From Musa acuminata AAA Group (lineage: Eukaryota > Streptophyta > Magnoliopsida > Zingiberales > Musaceae): 64,000 bases of DNA. The notes beneath the pieces were generated by a model, which saw only the letters and a list, made by a program, of their open reading frames with translations, was not told where the DNA came from and searched no databases. Below are positions 42,721 through 54,450 of the stretch, one piece after another (within the stretch, counting starts at the first letter, position 1; each line of letters opens with the position of its first letter). The position numbers and the translations under genes are program-made. The stretch covers positions 18,252,001 through 18,316,000 of the forward strand of contig NC_088327.1 in NCBI RefSeq assembly GCF_036884655.1. Direction: 5' to 3'.

Positions 42721-44233
42721 GATGGATTCTATGTACTCCAACAAGGTTTGGAACCTAGTTGATGTGCCCAAAGGTATTGTACCCATCGGTTACAAGTGGA
42801 TCTTTAAGAAAAAGATCGGAGTAGATGGAAAGGTAGAGACCTATAAAGCAAGGCTAGTGGCTAAGGGGTATCGTCAAAGGCAAGGTGTTGACTACGACGA
42901 AACCTTCTCACCCGTAGCAATGCCAAAATCCATCAGAATTCTATTGGCTATTGCAGCACACTATGATTATGAGATCTGGCAGATGGATGTGAAAACCGCA
43001 TTCCTAAATGAGAACCTCGAGGAGGAGGTGTATATGATACAACCTGAGGGATTCGTGTCCTAGAACTGCCCAGATAAGGTGTGTAGGTTGCTTAGAGCCA
43101 TTTATGGACTAAAGCAAGCTTCCCGAAGTTGGAACATGAGATTTGATGAGGCAATCAGATCTTATGACTTCGTTAAGAATGAAGATGAGCCTTGTGTATA
43201 CAAGAAGGTAAGTGGGAGCGCTATCACCTTTTTGGTGTTATATGTGGATGACATCCTCATCATTGGGAATGACATAGGAATGCTATCCACAGTAAAGGCT
43301 TGGTTATTTAGACACTTCTCCATGAAGGACTTAAGGGAAGCATCCTATATCTTGGGGATTAGAATCTATAGAGATAGATCCAAGAGGATGCTTGGCTTGT
43401 CCCAGTCCAGGTACATAGAAACCATTGTCAAAAGGTTTGGCATGGAAAATTCCAAGAGAGGTCTCATACCGATGAGACATGGGATATCGCTTTCTACGAG
43501 TATGTCCCCAAAGACTCCAGAAGAAAGGGCGAACATGAATATGATACCTTATGCCTCAGCAATAGGGTCTATCATGTATGCCATGCTATGTACTAGGTTT
43601 GATATAGCGCATGCTCTGAGTGTCAAGAGCAGGTATCAAGCGGATCTAGGCTTGGAGCACTGGAAAGCAGTAAAGTGTATCCTTAAGTACTTGAGAAGGA
43701 CTACGGATCTTTTACTAGTATATATAGGTAATAGCCTTAAGGTTGAAGGCTACACTGACTCAAGTTTTCAGTCTGATGTCGATGATAGCAAGTCGAATTC
43801 AGGGTATGTGTACACCTTAAATGGAGGAGTAGTGTGCTGGAAGAGTTCCAAGCAAGATACCACTGCTAACTCGACCATAGAGGCGAAGTACATTGCTGCA
43901 TCAGATGCAGCAAAGGAGGGAGTCTGGTTGAAGAAATTCATTACAGATTTGGGAGTCATGCCGGGTAGCGAGGAGCCGATCTTCTTATATTGCGACAACA
44001 ACGGGGCGATTACTCAAATATGGGAACCCGGGTCTCATCAGAAGTGTATTGAGGAGGTTCCAACTTATCAGAGAGATCGTAACCCGAGGAGATGTAGCAG
44101 TGGAAAGAGTTCCATCCGAAGATAACATTGCAGATCCACTAACAAAGCCGTTGTCTCATTTTGTCTTTGAGCATCATAGGGGTCTGATGGGGATCAGACA
44201 CATAGGTGATTGGCTTTTGGTCAAGTGGGAGAT
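42721..44233 (+). pseudogene. B reverse transcriptase and RNase H, with PPT
   Basis: [59 protein letters not shown], stop at 43061-43063, then from 43079 CRLLRAIYGLKQASRSW, FLVLYVDDILIIGND (YVDD intact) and SYILGIRIY. RNase H: SDVDDSKSNSGYVY, TIEAKYIAASDAA (Glu changed in EAEY to EAKY), LYCDNNGAITQ, then a frameshift near 44045 and EDNIADPLTKPLSHFV. PPT TCAAGTGGGAGAT at 44221-44233. This is the best preserved pol of the family in the window. Confidence 0.9.
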
Positions 44234-45725
44234 TGCTAGTCATAGGTGCCCAATAGGCCAATCACATGAGTGATGGCACGTGTGAGTTGATACAGAATCT
44301 GTTTGCTTATTATATTTTGGCGTATATCACTTTATAACTATTGCATAAATGCATATATATTGTGATATCCTTGGATTTGTGCAATGGGAATCGGATCGTG
44401 ATGAGACCACGATAATGAGATCGATTCATCTTTAAACACATATCCTAAATAATCCCGGTCATAGGTTACTCGAGAGGGACATCGTGATAACCGGACAGAC
44501 TGGTGTGCTGTATACCCGCCCATATGATGGATGCAGCTGGTCTCATAGTTGCTCGAGTAGGGACACTAGGGACACAGTACAGGTGCTCATTGGAGAATGA
44601 GTTCACTGATTGATCCGCTTACGGAATGCTGGATGGTTGATAATGCCTTATTGTTAGACAGCGATTCCGTAGTCCTAGTGGCATATCTGGTCCTTAGACT
44701 TGAGATACCAAGGATGTCCTGTATGAGTGCTCCACTCTTTGATGCCAGACTTATAGGTTTGGCTGTCCCAGATCTAGCACAACTGGTCATTGGGAGTGGT
44801 AGTCGACCTTACGAGGGCTATTGAGTGTCGATAGAGGATAATCCACTCTCGGCGTCATGAGAGGAATATCCCATGTGTTCTTGCTCAGACATATCCTTGG
44901 CTAGGGTCATTCGGGTTGAGAGAGAAAGAGTTCTCTGGGAGAATCCGATTAGAACGAGACTCGAGTAGAAACCGTATGGGTCTGACAACACCATGCTCGA
45001 TATACGGTCTCTGGGATATTAGATGGATGAGGGACTATAGGTACATGGTAACTGAGGACAGACAGGTCCAATGGATTGGATTCCCTTGTATCGTCTGGGG
45101 ACTACGGCGTAGTGGCCTAGTACGTCCGTAGTCGATGAGTCGAGTGAATTATTACAGAGATAATAATTCACTGAGTTAGAAGGAGTTCTGACAGGTATGA
45201 CTCACGGCCAGCTCGATATTGGGCCTAGAGGGTCACACACATATGGTAGGCATTGCGATGAGTAGAGGTTCGGATATGAGATATCCGACAGAGCCCTTGT
45301 CTTATTGGATGCAGATCTAATACCCACTAGGGGAGGACCCATTAGGGTTTGACAGGGGACCTCTATAAATAGGAGGGATTCAGTGCCTCATGGGCTAGAG
45401 CCTTTGCTTGCCTCTCCTATTCTCCTCTCCCTCTCCACCTCAGAGCAGGCCTGGAGTTTTGAGGAGCGTCGTCGCAACCCTGCTGTGTGGATCACTGCTA
45501 GAGAGGAGGATGCTTGACCTCCTTCACCTTCTCAGAAGAATCTGCAAGGAAATAGGGATATACGATATCCCTAGGTAACACAATCTACTCTATACGCAGT
45601 TTTAAGTTTCGCGGATTTTGCGTACCAATCTTCGCACGACGACGAACATCTCTTTGGGAATCGGGGATTTTGTTTTTCTTGTTCTTCCGCTGCGCATATG
45701 ATGTCGCCCCCAAGATTTCCCAACA
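44234..45725 (+). repeat. 3' LTR of B
   Basis: 1492 bp, TGCTAGTCATAGGTGCCC to TTTCCCAACA, TATA box at 45364-45371. Followed by the TSD gttct. Confidence 0.94.
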
Positions 45726-45902
45726 GTTCTAACTTATCAAAGAGCTCGTAACCCGAGGAGATGTAGTAGTGGAAAGAGTTCCATCCGAAGATAACATTGC
45801 AGATCCATTGATAAAGCCGTTATCTCATATTGTCTTTGAGCGTCACAGGGGTCTGATGGGGATCAGACACATAGGTTATTGGCTTTAGGTCAAGTGGGAG
45901 AT
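45726..45902 (+). pseudogene. A RNase H end and PPT, downstream of B
   Basis: Continues the A reading after the B insertion: a decayed ELVTRGDVVVERVPSEDNIADPL-type segment (with AD.LI.KPL), a GIRHIGYWL-like end and the PPT GTGGGAGAT at 45894-45902. Joins in sequence with 37056. Confidence 0.85.
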
Positions 45903-46521
45903 TGCAAGTCATAAGTGCCAAACAAGCCAATCACGTGAGTGATGGCACGTGTGACTTGATACAGAATCTTTTTGCTTATTATATTTTGGCATATATCACT
46001 TTATAACTATTGCATATATGCATATATATATTGTGATGTCCTTGGATTTGTGCAATGGGAATCGGATCGTGATGAGATCACAATAATGGGATCGATTCAC
46101 CTTTAAACACATATCCTAAATAATCCCGGTCATAGGTTACTCGAGAGGGACATCGTGATAATCGGACAGACTGGTGTGCTGTATACCCATCCATATGATG
46201 GATGCAGCTGGCCTCATAGGTGCTCGTGTAGGGACACTAGGGATATAGTACAGGTGCTCATTGGAGAATGAGTTCACTGATTAATCCGCTTACGGAATGC
46301 TGAATGGTTGATGATGCCTTGTTGTTAGACAGCGATTCCGTAGTCCTAGTGTTGTATCTGGTCCTTAGACTTGAGACACCAAGGATGTCTTGTATGAGTG
46401 CTCTAATCTTTGATACCAGACTTATAGGTTTGGCTATCCCAGATCTAGTACAACTAGTCATTGGGATTGGTAGTCGACCTTACGAGGGCCATTGAGTGTC
46501 GATAGAGGATCATCCACTCTC
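45903..46521 (+). repeat. 3' LTR of A, first piece
   Basis: Starts TGCAAGTCATAAGTGCC, matches the first 620 bp of the B LTR, and stops at CCACTCTC, where S inserted. The rest is at 60922-61801. Confidence 0.92.
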
Positions 46522-48069
46522 TATTGAATCTCGGATTTTAATGATGAAGTCAATTGTCATTTGTTATCTAATCTATATGTTGAGATAAGTGTGTAGGATT
46601 AACTACGATGAAAATAAGATATGAAACAGGAGTTGCGTCGGAGTCAAGACAATGATCACGTTAGGAGTTCGAGAGTTCGACGGAAGTTCGGACAGGCGTC
46701 GGAGGTTCTGCGGGAACAAATCCGAGAAGTCCATGAGCTTGCCAAAGAAGCTCGTCGGAACTCGCCAAGTGGATCTTCACAAGTCCAGGAGTTTTCTGGA
46801 AGTCCGTAGGAGCATCACCGAGGGTTCATCGGATGATCGACGGAAGTTCGCCGGAAGAAGCGATTGACGCACCGGAACAAGTTGTAGTAAATATCTTAGG
46901 AAAAATCGTAGTTGGCACAATGATTAAGTTGGAAATGGGAGGTGATCCCATTAACTTAATCTTGGGGCAATTGGGCCCCTGAAAATCCCAAATTGGGCCG
47001 AATGGATCAACCCATTCGGACCCTGATTTCTGCCAAGCGGTTGAACCGCTCAAGCCAGGAGGTGGCACTACCTGGGCTAAGTCTCGGAGCGAGACTGGGC
47101 GGTGCAACCACCCCAGCCAGGAGGTGGCACCGCTTGGGCTCAGTCTCTGAGAGAGACTGGGCGGTGCAACCGCCTCAGTCAGGCGGTGGCACCGCCTGAG
47201 CTCGGTCTTCGAGCTCTGGCAGGAGGTGCAACCGTCCTTGACAGGAGGTGGCACCGCCTAGAGGCTCAGTCTTCGAGCTTTGCCAGGCGTTGCAACCAGT
47301 CCAGTCAGGCGGTGCAACCGCCAGATCCCGAAATTCCGAGAATTGATAGTTTTGAGCTCCAAATTCAAACTGGGTTGGGGCCTATAAATACCCCACCCAT
47401 TCAGCACTGAAAGGGCACTGCATATACACCGAAATCTTGATCTTGTTCTGTGATTTTTAGAGCTCAAAATTGTTGTAAAGGCCAAAAGTTCTTCTCCCTC
47501 TTTTCTTCCAAGTTCTGAGCTTTAAAGAGAGGAGAGAAAATTCTGTAAGGGTTGTCTCCTAAGCTCGTCAAAATGAGTGAAAATGTAAAAGGGTGGTTGG
47601 CCTTCGCCTATTGAAGGAAGGCCTCTAGTTGACGTCGGTGACCTCGTCGATGGAGGAAGCCAAAAGTGGAGTAGGTCAAGATTGACCGAACCACTCTAAA
47701 TCTCGGTTTGTATTTACTTTGAGTATCTTATCATTACTGCAAACCTCCTCAATAGCTTACTGCCTTCTGCGCATATACGATCGTGTTTCAAGCTCTGCAT
47801 TTTCCGAATCAGCATTTAGACGTAAATCGTTTTTATCGTACGAACATCATATTTCAATTTGCGTTTACATTTTGATTTCTATCTTAACTGTAAACTACCT
47901 TTATATCTTTGCTTTAACTGCATCTTGCTTGGTTACAAGTTAAAGTGATTTACGAATCGGATTTTCTACCGAAATCGCTCTTATCGTACGAACGCGATTT
48001 TAATCGTCGAAAGTTTTCTACTGCACTAATTCATCCCCCCCCCGCCTCTTAGTGCTCTTGATCCTAACA
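46522..48069 (+). repeat. 5' LTR of S
   Basis: 1548 bp, TATTGAATCTCGG (TG decayed) to GATCCTAACA. Four 62-bp repeat units (landmark GGTGGCAC at 47061, 47123, 47185 and 47247) end about 100 bp before the TATA box TATAAATA (47383-47390). C-run at about 48034-48043 near the 3' end. Confidence 0.93.
47030..47327 (+). repeat. 62-bp tandem repeats with GGTGGCACC/GGTGCAACC palindromes (S 5' LTR)
   Basis: Four regular units, 62 bp apart. Each has a GGAGGTGGCACCGCC-type palindrome, a CTCAGTCTC(C/T)GAG.GAGACTGGG inverted repeat and a GGCGGTGCAACCGCC-type palindrome. The array lies in U3, upstream of the TATA. Confidence 0.88.
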
Positions 48070-48071
48070 AT

Positions 48072-48083
48072 TGGTATCAGAGC
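48072..48083 (+). promoter_or_regulatory. Primer binding site of S (initiator tRNA-Met)
   Basis: TGGTATCAGAGC, two bases after the 5' LTR end. gag starts at 48120. Confidence 0.92.
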
Positions 48084-48119
48084 GGGGTTAACTCTCAAAT
48101 GGATTAAAACCAAAGAGAG

Positions 48120-49416
48120 ATGGTATACGTCGGAAACCAAGAGGGTCATTCTATTACCCGTCCACCCATGTTCAATGGGATGGACTACACCTATTGGAAG
48201 ACCCGAATGAGGATCTTTCTTATTTCTATGGATTTTGAACTTTGGAATCTTATCAAAAATGGATTTTCGAAGTCTTCTCTTCCAATGATCGATTGGAATG
48301 AATTGGAGAAGAAGGCTTTCACTCTTAATGCAAAGGCTATGAATGCCTTATTTTGTGCGCTTGATAAAAACGAGTTCAACCGTGTTTTGGTTTGTGAAAC
48401 CGCATTTAATATTTGGCACACACTCAAAGTGACTCACGAATGCACAAGTAGAGTGAAAGAGTCAAAAATCAATCTTTTGTTACATTCTTTTGAACTTTTC
48501 CGGATGAAACTGAGTGAGACTATTGGCGACATGTTTACCCATTTCACGGATGTCGTCAACGGTCTAAAAGGACTCGGAAAAAGCTTTTCAGATTTTGAGC
48601 TCATAAATAAGATTCTAATATCCTTTCCTAAGAGTTGGGATCCTAAAGTCACTGCTATTCAAGAGGCGAAAGATCTAAACAACTTCCCTCTTGAAGAACT
48701 AATCAGGTCATTAATGACCTTTGAAATGACTTGCAAAGCTCATGAAGAGCAAAAAGATATCCTTCCAAAGAACAGGAAGGATATAGCACTTAGAACTTCA
48801 GAAGACCACTTGAGAGAAAACTCAAGTGATGAGGACTGTGACGATGACTTGGCACTTCTAACAAGAGAATTTAAAAAATTCATTAAAAGAAACAAGTTTA
48901 AGAATGACACAAAAAATAAACTTGAACCCAAGAAGGACCAAGTTATTTGCTATGAGTGCAAAAAGCCGGGACACTACAAGAGTGATTGTCCCCAAGTCAA
49001 AAAGAGAACATCAAAGAACAAGTCAAAAAGAGAACATCAAAGAAGAAGGCGCTCAAAGCAACATGGGATGACTCGAGCACGTCCGAAGAAGAGGAGTCCA
49101 ACACCGAGCAAGTTGCTCATTACGCCTTAATGGCCATCGGAGAGGAGGTAACAAATTTAATAGATGCAGATTTATCATTTGATGAATTATTAAATGCCTT
49201 CCATGATTTATTTGATGAATGCAAGATTATTAGTAGAAAATATAAATTGCTAAAAAAGGAGCACGATAGTCTTACTTGTAATTTTGATAAGTTAAAAGTT
49301 GAATATCATGATAGTTTAGGTTCATGCATAAAATGCCATGATCTAGAAACTCTCCAAAAGGAAAACTTGCTACTTAAGGACACCTTAAAAAAATTCGAGG
49401 TTGGTAGCAAGTCCTT
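48120..49416 (+). pseudogene. S gag
   Basis: SIRE-type capsid: RPPMFNGMDYTYWKTRMRIFLI, NAKAMNALFCALDKNEFNRV, FELFRMKLSETIGDMFTHF, ISFPKSWDPKVTAIQEAKDL, then the CCHC knuckle CYECKKPGHYKSDC (about 48951-48992). A 26-bp tandem duplication, 48995-49020 repeated from 49021, shifts the frame right after the knuckle. Beyond it the true frame continues in 49045-49416 with an acidic Ser/Glu stretch and a Lys/Leu-rich, coiled-coil-like tail. G3 interrupts the tail at 49416. The start at 48120 is the first ATG after the PBS. Confidence 0.9.
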
Positions 49417-49907
49417 TGTTAGAACCCTTGCAGATTCTAAACTTGGGGTTGATCTCTTTAGGGGATCGGCCTCCTTGGAACTCTATAGGGGTTCCTCCCT
49501 CCAAGTTGCTACTCAAAGGCTGCAGAAAAGATTCATCTATTGCTTATCAAAAGAGAAGGAATACATGGCTATTTATAGGGCTTCTAAACCCTTACTCCTA
49601 ATAGGACTCCTACTTAAGACTCTTACTTCTAACCAACTCCTAATAGGACTCCTAGTCAAGACTCCTATTCCCTTACAACTCCTAATTCTTCTCTAAGAAA
49701 ACACCTCCTATATGAATGCCCCTCTCAATTAGGACTCTCCTAGCTAGAGTCCTAACAGAATGTCCCTCTCAATTAGGACTCTCCTAGCTAGAGTCCTAAC
49801 AGTTTTAAATGGATGCCCCTCTCAATTAGGACTCTCTTAGCTAGAGTCCTAACAGTTTTACATGAATGTCCCTCTCAATTAGGACTCTCCAAGCTAGAGT
49901 CCTAACA
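49417..49907 (-). repeat. 3' LTR of G3, with four terminal units
   Basis: 491 bp. On the minus strand it starts with four tandem units that each begin TGTTAGGACTC; unit starts on the plus strand are 49907, 49854, 49801 and 49757 (spacing 53, 53, 44 bp). TATA (plus view TATTTATA) 49570-49577. Confidence 0.93.
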
Positions 49908-49921
49908 GACCCGCCCTCTTC
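49908..49921 (-). promoter_or_regulatory. Polypurine tract of G3
   Basis: On the minus strand GAAGAGGGCGGGTC, one base different from G1 and G2. Confidence 0.8.
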
Positions 49922-50372
49922 AAATCAGCCTTGTCCTCGAGGCTGATGATTCATGAATTCTGGGAATTTGATCTTCAAGTCGTCATAGTTCTCCCAAGTG
50001 GCATCTTCTATTGGTAGGTTCGCCCACTGTATTAGAACTTCATTAGTGGGTCGTCATCGTCGAGTCACGATCCGTCGATCAATAATGGCACTTCGCTGGG
50101 TCTGAAGTTCTCTTTGGGTAGTCATATTTGGTGGGTGGCTTTGAGCTGTCTCCAAGCACCTATTTACAACTGTCTCATCGTCGATTTGTGGGTGATATGC
50201 CATACTCCTTTTCAATTTAGTACCCTGCATATAGAATAACTTGGTCCAAAATCTACTCGTGAAGATGCAAGTAGAATTTATCATAAGCACAATGCGTCCC
50301 TTATAGTGTAATTCTTTTGAGTCCCAATTGTAATGAGCCACGGAGCTTGGTGTTTCCTCCAATTTTTTTATA
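49922..50372 (-). pseudogene. G3 integrase remnant with chromodomain-like tail
   Basis: Minus-strand frame 50054-50362: [22 protein letters not shown] (zinc finger and first two catalytic acids missing at the join), [20 protein letters not shown], and [15 protein letters not shown]. The chromodomain-like WANLPIEDATWENYDDLK is at about 49960-50030. Same joins as G1 and G2. Confidence 0.78.
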
Positions 50373-50374
50373 AA

Positions 50375-51420
50375 CTAACTAGTCTCTGAATCTTCCTGCC
50401 ATTCCATCTTAATATCCTTAAGAAAGTTGCTGGTCGGAAGTGAAATGGCCGAAACTTCAGCTTGCTCGGGTAGTTGCGAAAGCGCATCTGCAAGAACATT
50501 CTCTTTCCCCTTTTTGTAAGTTATTTCATAATCAAATCTAAGAAGTTTTGTTACCCATTTTTGCTGCTCAGGGGATGATATCTTTCGCTCCAAAAAGTAC
50601 TCGAGGCTTTTATAGTCAGTTTTAATTTGAAATCGTCGACCAATCAAGTAGGGTCTCCACCTCGTTGCTCCACGCACAATGGCAAGCATCTCCTTATCAT
50701 ATGTTGACTTATTTTGATGGGAGGGAGATAATGCCTTGCTAGTGTATGTGAGTGGTTGACCATCTTGCATGAGAATGGCTCCAATTCCGACTCCAGATGC
50801 GTCGGCCTCAATAATGAAGGGTCGGTTAAAATCTGGTAGTGTTAGCACCGGCGTCGTCGTCATGGCTGTCTTAAGTTTGTCGAATGCAGCGGAGGCTCTG
50901 TCCGACCATTAGAAGACATCTTCTTTCAGTAAGGAAGTAATTGGTGCACTAATCTCTCCATAGTTTTTCACGAACTTGCAGTAGTAGCCTGTTAAACCCA
51001 GAAAGTCATGTAGCAATTTTATGTTCCTCGGGGTCAGCCAGTTTTGCATTGCTCCAATTTTGAAGGGGTCTACTGCCACACCTTCCTCTGATATGATATG
51101 CCCAAGATATTCCACCTTCTTTTGAAAAAAGCAAAAATTCATAGCGGTTGTTGTGTGTTCAAAAGGTGGTTTTCAGTATGTCTTCTTCGCATACTCGTAT
51201 TTGATGATACCCGGATCGAAGGTCCAGCTTTGTAAAGATTTGTGCTCCCTTTCATCTAGTAATTCATCTGCTATTGGAATAGGGTATTTATCCTTGATGG
51301 TTATTCCATTGAGAGCTCGGTAATCAACACATAATCGCCATATTCTATCCTTCTTTCGTATGAGGAGCACCGGTGAAGAATAGAGGTTGCAACTTGGCCG
51401 AATAACTCCTGTTTTGAGCA
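50375..51420 (-). pseudogene. G3 pol: RT N-terminus joined to RNase H, RT core missing
   Basis: RNase H and connection: 50375-50863, TLPDFNRPFIIEADASGVGIG, YDKEMLAIVRG, ADALSQLPEQ. RT remnant in 50909-51142 ([30 protein letters not shown]), joined upstream to SQSWTF-like sequence ([18 protein letters not shown], 51173-51240) and RT N-terminal [25 protein letters not shown]. No YxDD. A stop between 51142 and 51173, which G1 and G2 do not share, closes the frame. Confidence 0.88.
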
Positions 51421-52219
51421 TTTCTTTTACAATCCTTTCTATTTCATCCATCGGGAGATATTGATATGGCCGAGTATTTGCTGGAGGTTTGCCTGAAAGA
51501 GTCATTATATAATGATCATGCCGACGGGTAAGAGGTAGGTTGTACGGTTCGTCAAATATATCTGAAAATTCAGCAAGCAAAGGAAGTAGGTTTGGATCTT
51601 CAAATTGTATTGGCTCTCCCTTAGTTTGCTGCTCAAGTTGTATAAAAAATCTGCTGCATGCTTTATGCAAAACCTTCTCCATTTGTTGTGTGCAAATCGT
51701 CGTTATGTCGCCCCCACGTTTCCCGTTCAGTATCACCTGTTTCTCCTTACTGTAAAATTTCATAATTAGTTGCATAAAATTCCAAGAAATATCACCTAAT
51801 GTCGTCAACCATTTAATTATGAACATAGCCTTATGATCATCAGGAGGGAGAAGGAAGAAATATGCAATTATCTCTTGGTCCTGCAGCAATAGTTTCTCCT
51901 GTGGGCGCCTACGATCACAATTCAAAATCCGTCCGTCGACGACCTTAACGTCAAACCTGCTGCAATTCTCAATAGGTAAGGCCATCTGGATAGTAACCTT
52001 ACTATTTATAAAGTTATTAGAACTGCCCGTGTCGATGAGAACAGTGATCGGTTGTTGTTTGAGAAGGCCTCCAACTTTCATCGTTTCCGGGTTTGAGTAG
52101 CCGGCTAGTGCATGCACCGTAACTTCAGTCGGTTGTGGCTCTTCTTCTGAATCTTCTTCTTCATGTTCAAGGCTCTCTTCTGGATATTCAATGACCTCTT
52201 CTTCTATTGGTTCAATCAT
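51421..52219 (-). pseudogene. G3 protease and lead-in to RT
   Basis: Part of a long open frame that starts at 52219 (MIEPIEEEVIEYPEES) and runs through GLLKQQPITVLIDTGSSNNFIN, with the DTG protease motif, to the RT start. 348 residues in total down to 51173, the longest intact protease-RT reading among the three copies. One copy of the acidic linker, unlike G1. Confidence 0.87.
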
Positions 52220-53181
52220 AAGAAGTCTCCCTTTACTACAGCGATGCTCACGGCTCCACGGCTCGTCACAATGCCAACATAACCCCTTCGTATATCGCTC
52301 CCGAAGCTCTTCTCTTGTTAACCTCTTTAATATTAGGGGGCTTGGTCAATAGTAGGGGGGCTAAGGGACTTGGTCAATAGTAGGGGGGCTAAGGGCTTCA
52401 ATATTACTGGTTGAGGAACGACCCTAGTCCTCCGAGCTTCATGGTTCAATTGCTCCTCTTGATGTCGTGCGAAAGAGATGGCTGCCATAAGCGTATACGG
52501 TTGTCGCGCTTTAACTTCTCCTCGGATCTCCGGCTTCAAGCCCTCAATGAAGGTCCTCAATAGCTGTTTTTGAGACCAATCATGATTTTGATTAGATAAC
52601 CTTTCAAACCTGGTTTGGTACTCCTGAATGGTGGAGGTTTGTCGGATCTTTGCTAGTTGTTCGTCAATATTCTCGTAATCGGTTGGTCTGAAGCGGATCA
52701 GCAGTCCTTCTTTGAATTGTTGCCATGAAAGGACTCCATAAGTATGTTCAAACTATTTAAACCACTGTATAGCATCCCCTTCAAGATGTATAGCTGCAAT
52801 TTTCACCATAGATGCATCTGTGATTTTGTAGTACCGAAAATATCTCTCCGCGTGTGAGATCCAACCAATCGGGTCTCCTTCTTCCCATCTAGGGAAGTCC
52901 ACTCTCATGCATGGATAGTTGGGGTCGGTCATAGAGCCTACCCTCCCTTGGAAGTCATCTCTTCGGGCTTGGTGTGATTGGGCAAAGCTCTCTCCTTGAT
53001 ATGATTTCTTCGGGCTTAGTGGTCGGCCCAATCTGAGTTCGGTAAAGAGCGTCCGAATCTTATCCTCCATTCGTGCCTCCAAGGCTTTGAATTTAGCAAT
53101 TATTGCCTCCTTAGATGCCATAGTATATGGCCCCAAATCAATGATGTTAAGATCTCTCTTTTGCTGTTGGGTTAAAGGCAT
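52220..53181 (-). pseudogene. G3 gag
   Basis: Starts at the ATG 53179-53181 (MPLTQQQKRDLNIIDLGPY). Open to 52753 with DPNYPCMRVDFPRWEEGDPIGW and YKITDASMVKIAAIHLEGD, then a stop (WFK*), then more capsid and the knuckle at about 52250-52290. A duplicated CTTGGTCAATAGTAGGGGG stretch at about 52338-52395 adds sequence not in G1. Confidence 0.87.
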
Positions 53182-54436
53182 GTATAGGTTGAGAGAAGTG
53201 ATGGTCGAAAGTGTTGGTGGATTGGTGGATGTAGGCTGCGGTTTAGGCTTGTTTTGTGGCTGTTTTGGGTGCAGTTTGAGGGTGTAGTTTGGTAGAGTTT
53301 TAGGACTGTGGATGAAAGTTTTGGATCTGTGGTAGATGGTAGCAAAGGTTTGACAGAAATCCGTGGAAGTTGCATCAAGTATGTGCTGTCTTGTAAGAGT
53401 AGAATTGTCGTTGAAGAAACAACGGTTTCTCGACGTAATTTCCACCAAAAACTTGAGAGAATTGAGGAGAAAATTGATAGAAAAATCACAGTTTATATGA
53501 CAGCAAGGATATCTAATTTAATCAAGAAAATTTTGGAAGTATAACAGTAAGAAAATTGGTGCAAGTTGCGATAGCAGAATTCTCGTCGAGAAATTTCAGC
53601 GGGTTACGATAAAAATTTGCAGCAACACAAAATCATTTTTTTGAGATGAATTTCTCTATAGATCAATCTTAGATGGAAGCCAAGATGATCTATGAAGTGT
53701 ATAAGAAATTTCATTCAAAAAAGATTGCAAATAGATGGGTTAAGGCAACGATATGCAGCTGAAATTTTCTGCAGCATAGATTTTCAAGTGCAACAGATTG
53801 GACATAAAAGATCAGTAGTTTATGTTGAGAATTTTTCGATGAAATCAAAGAGAAATCTACTATTAAGAAGTGTCAAAGATGTCATAAAAATTTCATAGAA
53901 ATTTGGATAGAAAAAGCACAGTTGCAAGATCAAACAGATGGTGCTATGCGGCTTGAATTCTGCAATTCAAGTGCAGCAGATTGGACATAAAAGATCAGTA
54001 GTTTATATTGAGAATTTTTTGATGAAACCAAAGGAAAATCTACTATTAGTAAGTGTCAAAGATGTAATAAAAATTTCGTAGAAATTTGGATAGAAAAAGC
54101 ACAGTAGCAAGATCAAACAGATGGTGCTATGCGGCTGGAATTCTGCAATGTATCTTTCGTCGTAGAGATGAAAACTTTGTGACGAAAAGTTTATGCAGCA
54201 ATATAGGAACAATTTTTTTTTTTGGATTTTCGAATAAGGATAACTAAATTGCAGCAGCAGTAAGGTAGGAAACCAGAACCTGTTGCAATTCACGGGGAGA
54301 TCAAAGGATGATCCGCGGTGGTGGAGATGATGGCGGAATTCGGTGACGATCTTTTAAGCAATTGTGGGAATTGCTTTGGGCAGTTGTGGAGGGTTGATGG
54401 ATGGCTGTGGAAGGGCAGCGAGACACCAAGAACACT
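53182..54436 (-). other. G3 untranslated leader with about 190-bp repeats
   Basis: Repeat landmarks GCAGCT or GCGGCT at 53755, 53948 and 54131. No accepted coding sequence. Confidence 0.75.
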
Positions 54437-54448
54437 GCTCTGATACCA
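54437..54448 (-). promoter_or_regulatory. Primer binding site of G3 (initiator tRNA-Met)
   Basis: Minus-strand TGGTATCAGAGC, two bases inside the 5' LTR. Confidence 0.9.
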
Positions 54449-54450
54449 AG

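Larger units (their letters stand above)
37062..45725 (+). mobile_element. Tork/Angela-type copia element B, full structure
   Basis: LTRs 37062-38553 and 44234-45725, both 1492 bp. PBS 38555-38567, long leader, gag, protease, integrase, RT, RNase H and PPT 44221-44233, all in order. TSD gttcc (37057-37061) and gttct (45726-45730). It is inserted in the RNase H of A, a member of its own family. The LTR pair shows visible differences (roughly a dozen in the first 250 bp by eye), so it is not recent. Confidence 0.94.

Noticed and set aside
47030..47327. Rho-independent-type terminators from the palindromes
   Set aside because: This is a plant nuclear element, the palindromes lie upstream of a TATA box and have no T-run.
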